Source: Nitrospirota bacterium (GTDB taxonomy: Bacteria; Nitrospirota; Nitrospiria; Nitrospirales; Nitrospiraceae). Taken from it: DNA of 7,225 nt. Positions 6,401 to 7,225 of this stretch are shown here, piece after piece (positions within the stretch are counted from its first letter, which is position 1; each line of letters starts with the position of its first letter). The stretch spans positions 1 through 7,225 of the forward strand of contig JACRQB010000130.1 in the NCBI GenBank assembly GCA_016222925.1. Reading direction: 5' to 3'. The translations under genes were made by a program, and so were the position numbers. Below the pieces are notes generated by a model that was given only the letters and a program-made list of their open reading frames with translations, was not told where the DNA came from and did not search any database.

Positions 6401-7225
6401 ACTGTGGTTGAGAACCAGGCTGACCCCGTATTGGCAGGTGTGCGGGTATGCGCTGCCGTCAACCACCCTGTGACCCGTCGGATTCTGGCCCGCTATCTCA
6501 CGCACTGGGGCCTTTCGGTCAAAATGGCCGGCTCAGGCTCGGAATTTCTTGAGTTCGTCATGAACGAACTCGCCACGAATGGCGGGGAGGTGCTGGCCCT
6601 CGTCGATGAATCCTGTGCAGACATGACCGACCAGGAACTGTTGCAGGCGCTGACCTCCGATTCGTCACTGAGCGAAGCCGGCATCCTCCGCTTGGTATCG
6701 TTCACGCAGCGGGCGGATGTTGAACAAGACCCCGCATTCAGTGGGATGCACGTTGTCACCAAGCCACTCCGTTACCAGGCCCTGCGTTATGGGCTCATAC
6801 ATGGGCTGACCAACACATCGGTGATGGCCTCGCAGACACAGATTGCGCCGACTTCGGCCCAGCAGTTGTACGGACACGTGTTATTGGCCGAAGACAACCC
6901 CGTCAATCAAGAGATCGCCGTCCTCATGCTCCAGACCCTGGGTTGTACTGTCACGGTGGCTCTGAACGGCCGAGAAGCGGTGGATCAGGCGACGAGAGCC
7001 GCCTATGACCTCATTCTCATGGATTGCCAAATGCCCGAGATAGACGGTTTTGAAGCGACCAAGGTCATCCGTGAATGGGAAACAGCTGGATCGCGGTCCG
7101 CTATTCCAATCATCGCGCTCACGGCCCATGCGACACCTGGTGATCGCGAACATTGCTTAGCCGCCGGCATGAGCGACTATCTCTCAAAGCCCTTCTCCAT
7201 GGAACGGCTGCAGGCTGTGCTGACA
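3491..7225 (+). CDS. Membrane hybrid sensor histidine kinase (CACHE-like, HAMP, two GAF, HisKA, HATPase, two receivers), 3' end missing
   Basis: A single frame without a stop for 1245 codons, cut by the window end. Residues 21-40 are TM1. Residues 41-270 are a large extracytoplasmic sensor of CACHE-like layout, and TM2 is about 274-293. HAMP follows at 295-350 (RRSLRPV to NDEFYDLAGSFNSM), then GAF 1 at about 353-503, a coiled coil at 504-556 and GAF 2 at about 560-710. HisKA contains MSHEIRTPMNGVIG with phospho-acceptor His746. The HATPase has its N box at 859-863 (NLLSN), G1 DTGSGI from Asp898 and G2 GGTGLGLSI from Gly927. A first receiver (984-1105) is degenerate. A second (about 1130 onward) is canonical, with Glu1134/Asp1135, phospho-acceptor Asp1178 (LILMDCQMP) and Lys1233 (SKPF). 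It should autophosphorylate at the inner membrane and pass phosphate through Asp1178; a histidine phosphotransfer domain or further receiver may lie past the window. It follows the prepilin stop by three bases, so the two are cotranscribed. ATG 3491 lacks a clear SD; ATG 3500 (GGAG three bases upstream) is an alternative. Confidence 0.95.
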   Translation, partial: MEPMQATFSHSLFHSRIARRILGLFVLCALVPTSILGWVSYRQVTEQLIVQSSARLKQESKSQGMVLYSHLLTLTADLDRIASELPKDGIVLKDMTITASVKELGRRFQQIHLLAAGGSGRRGLTQAQIAHLQEGKSLLEIDPLPDHLPQLTLTRSVNPERWEAGLLSAHIDATSLWSTQVKEILPGDTDLIVEDGQRHILYSTFPQQVTLPDLRRHGITAPMGEGVLWRFGKQEYVAGAWTMPLRHTFLIEPWVIVLNQTRESALAPVEQFRHTFILVIASALSGVVLLSLSQIRRSLRPVALLQEGTARLAGGDFTTRVTVNSNDEFYDLAGSFNSMTGKLSQQFHMLETISAISQAILSSHEPAAMIKIVLSRITDTITCDAVGMTLVDPEEEGSAVLWVRVIDGQSDHESQAHPCQFSDDHLAAMKAHPTYLIAATSTLPSYLTPMLKPDLSLFVTFPIIVNEIVGGALVLAYRQRHKPPADNLAHARRLADQVAVALAKNQAIQAQVQAQIELIGAVDDKHQAEERATILQSANQSLETKEERLRHQQSAILALVQDRTVFEGSLPITAKQLTTLAAQALIVDRVSVWILEAHTQSLYCLDAYDRLANKHAFGGKLVCAQYPIYFEALSRGPLLAASQAQQDLNFRELVTGILAPQQIGARIDAPFQTQGKLTGVITIEHVGSSRDWAPDEQQFAQALANFMTLVLEAARRRESEEALALAKIAAEDATKAKAEFLANMSHEIRTPMNGVIGMTDILARTPLSDTQRHYVETIHNSGDTLLTLINDILDFSKIEAGKLNIQSVPIDLRDIVERTVEQLAERAQRKHLNLSVEYDPTLPSAVMGDPIRIRQILTNLLSNAVKFTQVGDVSVTVALDPSLSGEGTPRKIRLAVTDTGSGISAEGRAKLFQSFSQVDGSSTRVHGGTGLGLSICKQLSELMGGAIGVESVLGQGSTFWVVLPFPLQAGTVVENQADPVLAGVRVCAAVNHPVTRRILARYLTHWGLSVKMAGSGSEFLEFVMNELATNGGEVLALVDESCADMTDQELLQALTSDSSLSEAGILRLVSFTQRADVEQDPAFSGMHVVTKPLRYQALRYGLIHGLTNTSVMASQTQIAPTSAQQLYGHVLLAEDNPVNQEIAVLMLQTLGCTVTVALNGREAVDQATRAAYDLILMDCQMPEIDGFEATKVIREWETAGSRSAIPIIALTAHATPGDREHCLAAGMSDYLSKPFSMERLQAVLT

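Noticed and set aside
1..7225. CRISPR array, insertion sequence, tRNA, phage or toxin-antitoxin content
   Set aside because: No spaced direct repeats, transposase motifs, terminal inverted repeats or tRNA-like folds were seen; the only tandem repeats lie in frame inside the prepilin gene.

Overview
The window is about 7.2 kb of moderately GC-rich bacterial DNA with every credible gene on the + strand. The gene content is a Gram-negative type IV (pseudo)pilin, HAMP proteins, a CACHE/GAF hybrid kinase and an epoxide-hydrolase-like enzyme. Together with the wording of several domains, this recalls Nitrospira and related Nitrospirota, with Desulfobacterota or Gammaproteobacteria as alternatives. 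That assignment is from memory of protein families, not from a search.

Layout: (1) Bases 1-724 hold the 3' part of an alpha/beta-hydrolase gene of the soluble epoxide hydrolase type, whose beginning lies before the window. (2) Bases 725-1016 are a non-coding gap with a candidate sigma70-type promoter at its downstream end and an 8-bp inverted repeat around it. (3) Bases 1017-7225 look like one tightly packed operon of five genes. They are a small membrane-anchored extracytoplasmic protein, a short HAMP protein whose 5' end looks damaged, a complete two-helix HAMP protein, a GspG-like prepilin, and a very large membrane hybrid histidine kinase that runs off the window end (open from 3491 to 7225, 1245 codons with no stop).

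Reading of the operon: none of the first three proteins carries an enzymatic output domain. The two HAMP proteins are paralogues that end in short helical tails, with no chemotaxis signalling domain or kinase. The prepilin would be processed by a prepilin peptidase and placed in or at the inner membrane. The kinase has a large extracytoplasmic sensor, HAMP, two GAF domains, HisKA, HATPase, a degenerate receiver and a canonical receiver. One inference is a pseudopilus- or pilus-linked envelope sensing system, in which small membrane proteins surround a pseudopilin and a hybrid kinase passes the signal on. The physical linkage is seen directly; the functional linkage is inferred.

The most unusual molecular details are in the prepilin gene: a perfect 63-bp in-frame tandem duplication near the C-terminus and a glycine/asparagine-rich block built from a degenerate 15-bp repeat. 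The first HAMP gene also stands out, because its domain continues upstream of any usable start codon and its expected start lies in another frame.
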